Shown piece by piece: positions 61,531 to 64,000 of a stretch of 64,000 nucleotides of DNA. Source of the DNA: Raphanus sativus. Lineage: Eukaryota; Streptophyta; Magnoliopsida; Brassicales; Brassicaceae. The notes beneath the pieces were generated by a model, which saw nothing but the letters and a program-made list of their open reading frames with translations, made no database searches and was not told the origin of the DNA. The translations under genes and the position numbers were made by a program. Each line of letters begins with the position of its first letter. Within the stretch, counting starts at the first letter, position 1. The stretch spans positions 33,579,288 to 33,643,287 of the forward strand of contig NC_079519.1 of assembly GCF_000801105.2 (NCBI RefSeq), given 5' to 3'.

Positions 61531-64000
61531 AAATAATTTTGTTTTCAACAAATATATTACATCTTTTAGTTCATTATTTTAACTCATATTAATTATTTAT
61601 TAATTATTTTATTCGAAATAATTTGATAAAATTTATTATACACTTACAAAACATAACTTACTTATTTTACTATATTTTTTTTCACACTTCCTAACTATTT
61701 CATTAATTATTTTTTACCGTAATTCGATCTTATTTATTTTATATATTAACCATAATAGTTCTAAATGTTTGAATGAGTATTTATCAGTTAGATATGGGTA
61801 TTCGCGTACATATTTTAGCTATTTAGAGTTCAATTTTCTCAAGTTTTCAAATTAGATACCGTTCGAATATTATAAATTTTCGGATGGAATTCAATTCGGG
61901 GGTTTTTAAATTCAGGTTGGTTCGGTTGTGATATTTAAGAACTAAAAAATGAACAAGTAAACTCATATGTTTAAAATTGTTGTTAAATAATTTATAAAAA
62001 TTAAAATTAAAATAAAAATCAACATCCATATAGACGTTCGGGTCAAACTCTATTATATACTTATACATATTTAAGTTATGAAAATAGTCAGTGACAAAAA
62101 GGAGTTATGAAAATAGATGAGAAGTCAAATTAACTAATGAAATTATGCTTCTTTCGTATATACTTTCATGGCACAAATTTTTGACCAATACATTTTATAT
62201 TCTCCTTTTCTAGGTTGCATGGAATCGGATCTGGATATGTGGAAATGAAACATTTCGAAACATGAAAACATGATTTTTATTTATCTTTTAGGAATTAAAA
62301 CGTTTTGGAAACATTCATAAATATATATATATATATATAATGATTAACAATTGTCTGCTTAATCTATCTAAAAATATAAATCAACAAATACAGTTTTATG
62401 TTAAGTATACAAAAATAAAGTAAGTAATAGTTAAAAATCAAAATCATATTAAAACTTTAAAATAGCAGATATCTATACTTAAGTATTAAGTAGTTTAAAT
62501 CAAAATAAAGATACAAGTTTCAGAATTTGTTTTTAAAAAATTTCTTCGCGTTTTTAAAATAAAATCACAAGTTTCCAAAGTGAAAATGCAAGTTTCCACT
62601 GAATTTCCAAAATGAGTTTTTCAAAAAATGAGTTTCTAATGAATTTCCACGAGTTTTCAAAAAAAAATCGTTTCCTAAACTTTTCTAAGACATGAAATAT
62701 ACCTTCATCCGAGTTTTCATGCAACCTAAATCTTTTTATGTTACATTTCAATATATGTAGCATCGTCTAGTTATGGATAAAAATATAGTATTTTTGTGTA
62801 GACATATAATTGTTATTTGCCCAATTTAAAGGCCAAAAATTATGGTTTTGAATGCTAAAATTCGCACTGTACCACACAATACTTAACAATAACTAAAAAT
62901 CTCTAGATATACTATATAGCTATACGTTTTTATAACTGTTAAAATTGTACCACAGTTGTACCGTTTGTCGTCTACCATTCAGTCCGCTGTTAACACATTC
63001 TTTTTTTTGCCATCTGAAGATTATTATATATAAAACAAAAACATACAAAAGACCCATACAGCCCAAGCAAAGATTACACAATAAACCTAAACCGCAAGCT
63101 CAACTAAAATTGAGACCCAAACCCGACCCACTTCCACCGCTCACCACGTGTGCAAAACGCAACAAACATGGGATGCGTGTCCGCAAGTTAGGTTTCGTCA
63201 TACGAAGGGTTGTCGGTCGCCGCCGAGATCGAAAACCGAGATCTCACCAGAATCGCAAGTCACCCGCACTTCCTCCTCCATAGAAGTCGACGCTGTAAGA
63301 AACAGAACACACCCACCAGATACACACCATGACCACCAGATTCCATCTCCAACGACTATATTGAAGATATAGGAACCGGAGTCGTTTCCTAAGACCCGAA
63401 CTTCAGAGAAGCGTCCATCGGTCCCACCGAGATCTCGTCCTATATATATATGTGTGTGTTGTTTTAAAATGAATTCAATTAATGGACTCATATGGATCGA
63501 GGATTCATTCAATTCATTTTTATTAAAAGTGAAGTACAAATAAAAATTCACACTTAATTCTTCTTAATATTTACCAACTTGTGCCATTGATACTAAATAT
63601 TTTTTTAATAAAATCGAAAATTAAGTATAATTAATGGAATATCTTTTTAAATGTTAGTTACCTTAAATTTCAAAACAAAATCTCAGTAGATATGCACAAT
63701 ATCTGAAAATAACTAAAATATGGAAAATCATTTTGCTAATGTTAAATCACAACGTATTTTTGTTACATGCATAAATAAATCATTGATTAAATTGTTGTCT
63801 ATTTATGACCTGATTGGCTGATTCCGCTGCATCTATAGTTTTTATTATAAACAGTGATTTCATAACAATATATAGGAATTCACTATTTTTATTCTATATT
63901 ATTAAAATTGAATTACAAATTAGATTTTTTTGGAAACACAGATAACATTTTTAAAAAATGTTTGTTTAGAAACTTGGATACTAGTTTAAAAAAAATAGGT

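Larger units (their letters stand above)
60054..64000. other. FLS2 upstream region and intergenic DNA to the window edge
   Basis: No gene is recognised; small ORFs lack motifs. W-box cores are seen, for example TTGACT at 60911-60916 and TTGACC at 62182-62187. Several small transposon insertions (listed separately) occupy it. Confidence 0.45.

Noticed and set aside
61847..62763. Minus-strand ORFs rich in Asn/Phe/Tyr/Lys upstream of FLS2
   Set aside because: Typical products of AT-rich non-coding DNA; no domain or conserved start.
62945..63551. Overlapping 74-117 codon ORFs at 63 kb
   Set aside because: A GC-richer patch gives ORFs in three frames with no domain. It may be an old retroposon, but no tail or duplication was found.
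63893..63911. Second Helitron-like 5' start near the window end
   Set aside because: The preceding base is T, not A, and no 3' terminus is visible before the sequence ends.

Overview
The window is nuclear DNA from a Brassicaceae plant, most likely tribe Brassiceae (Brassica/Raphanus-like). The evidence is short GT-AG introns, AT-rich intergenic DNA, Stowaway and Harbinger-like MITEs, Helitrons with the CTAG end, and gene content matching the Arabidopsis thaliana chromosome 5 block around At5g46330-At5g46520. That correspondence, and all Arabidopsis names used here, come from protein recognition and memory; no alignment was run. Exon limits were placed by hand from GT/AG sites, reading phase and family conservation.

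Layout. (1) 0-30.3 kb is a TIR-NBS-LRR (TNL) cluster, all on the minus strand. It holds a TNL at 78-4728, a very large multi-module NLR locus at 10337-23077, an intact RPS6-like TNL at 25544-29786 and a TIR relic near 30.2 kb. Two TNL lineages are mixed. One is RPS6-like (P-loop GPSGIGKTT or GPAGIGKTT). The other is a LAZ5/At5g45200-like type (P-loop [11 protein letters not shown] exons with RLPYSKIER). In the large locus an RPS6-like TNL reads in frame into a second TIR and P-loop of the other lineage. That is followed, after a frameshift, by LRR/C-JID, then a winged-helix part fused to a third LRR/C-JID set and two C-terminal membrane segments. The gap between the TNLs (4.7-10.3 kb) is retroelement debris. 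(2) 30.6-34.4 kb has two minus-strand housekeeping genes: ribosomal protein eL32 (RPL32) and a chloroplast C-terminal processing protease (CtpA-like). (3) 34.8-39.6 kb has two tandem plus-strand copies of an uncharacterised Q/N/P-rich gene, duplicated together with the promoter. (4) 40.55-42.08 kb is a poly(A)-tailed retroposon with a 17-bp target-site duplication. (5) 42.8-44.2 kb is a two-pore K+ channel (TPK2/KCO2-like). (6) 44.2-52.9 kb has no recognisable gene, but has a Stowaway MITE and a Helitron terminus. (7) 52.9-56.0 kb is WRKY8, with two inverted copies of one MITE family flanking the exon that encodes WRKYGQK. (8) 56.4-60.05 kb is FLS2, convergent with WRKY8 and only 394 bp away. 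(9) 60.05-64 kb is the FLS2 upstream region with small transposon insertions.

Functionally the window is rich in immunity genes: FLS2 (flagellin receptor kinase), WRKY8 (defence transcription factor) and a TNL cluster. Interspersed are a ribosomal protein, a thylakoid protease and a vacuolar K+ channel. The most unusual object is the TNL-TIR-NLR-NLR locus at 10.3-23.1 kb. The WRKY8 exon flanked by inverted MITEs is the second.
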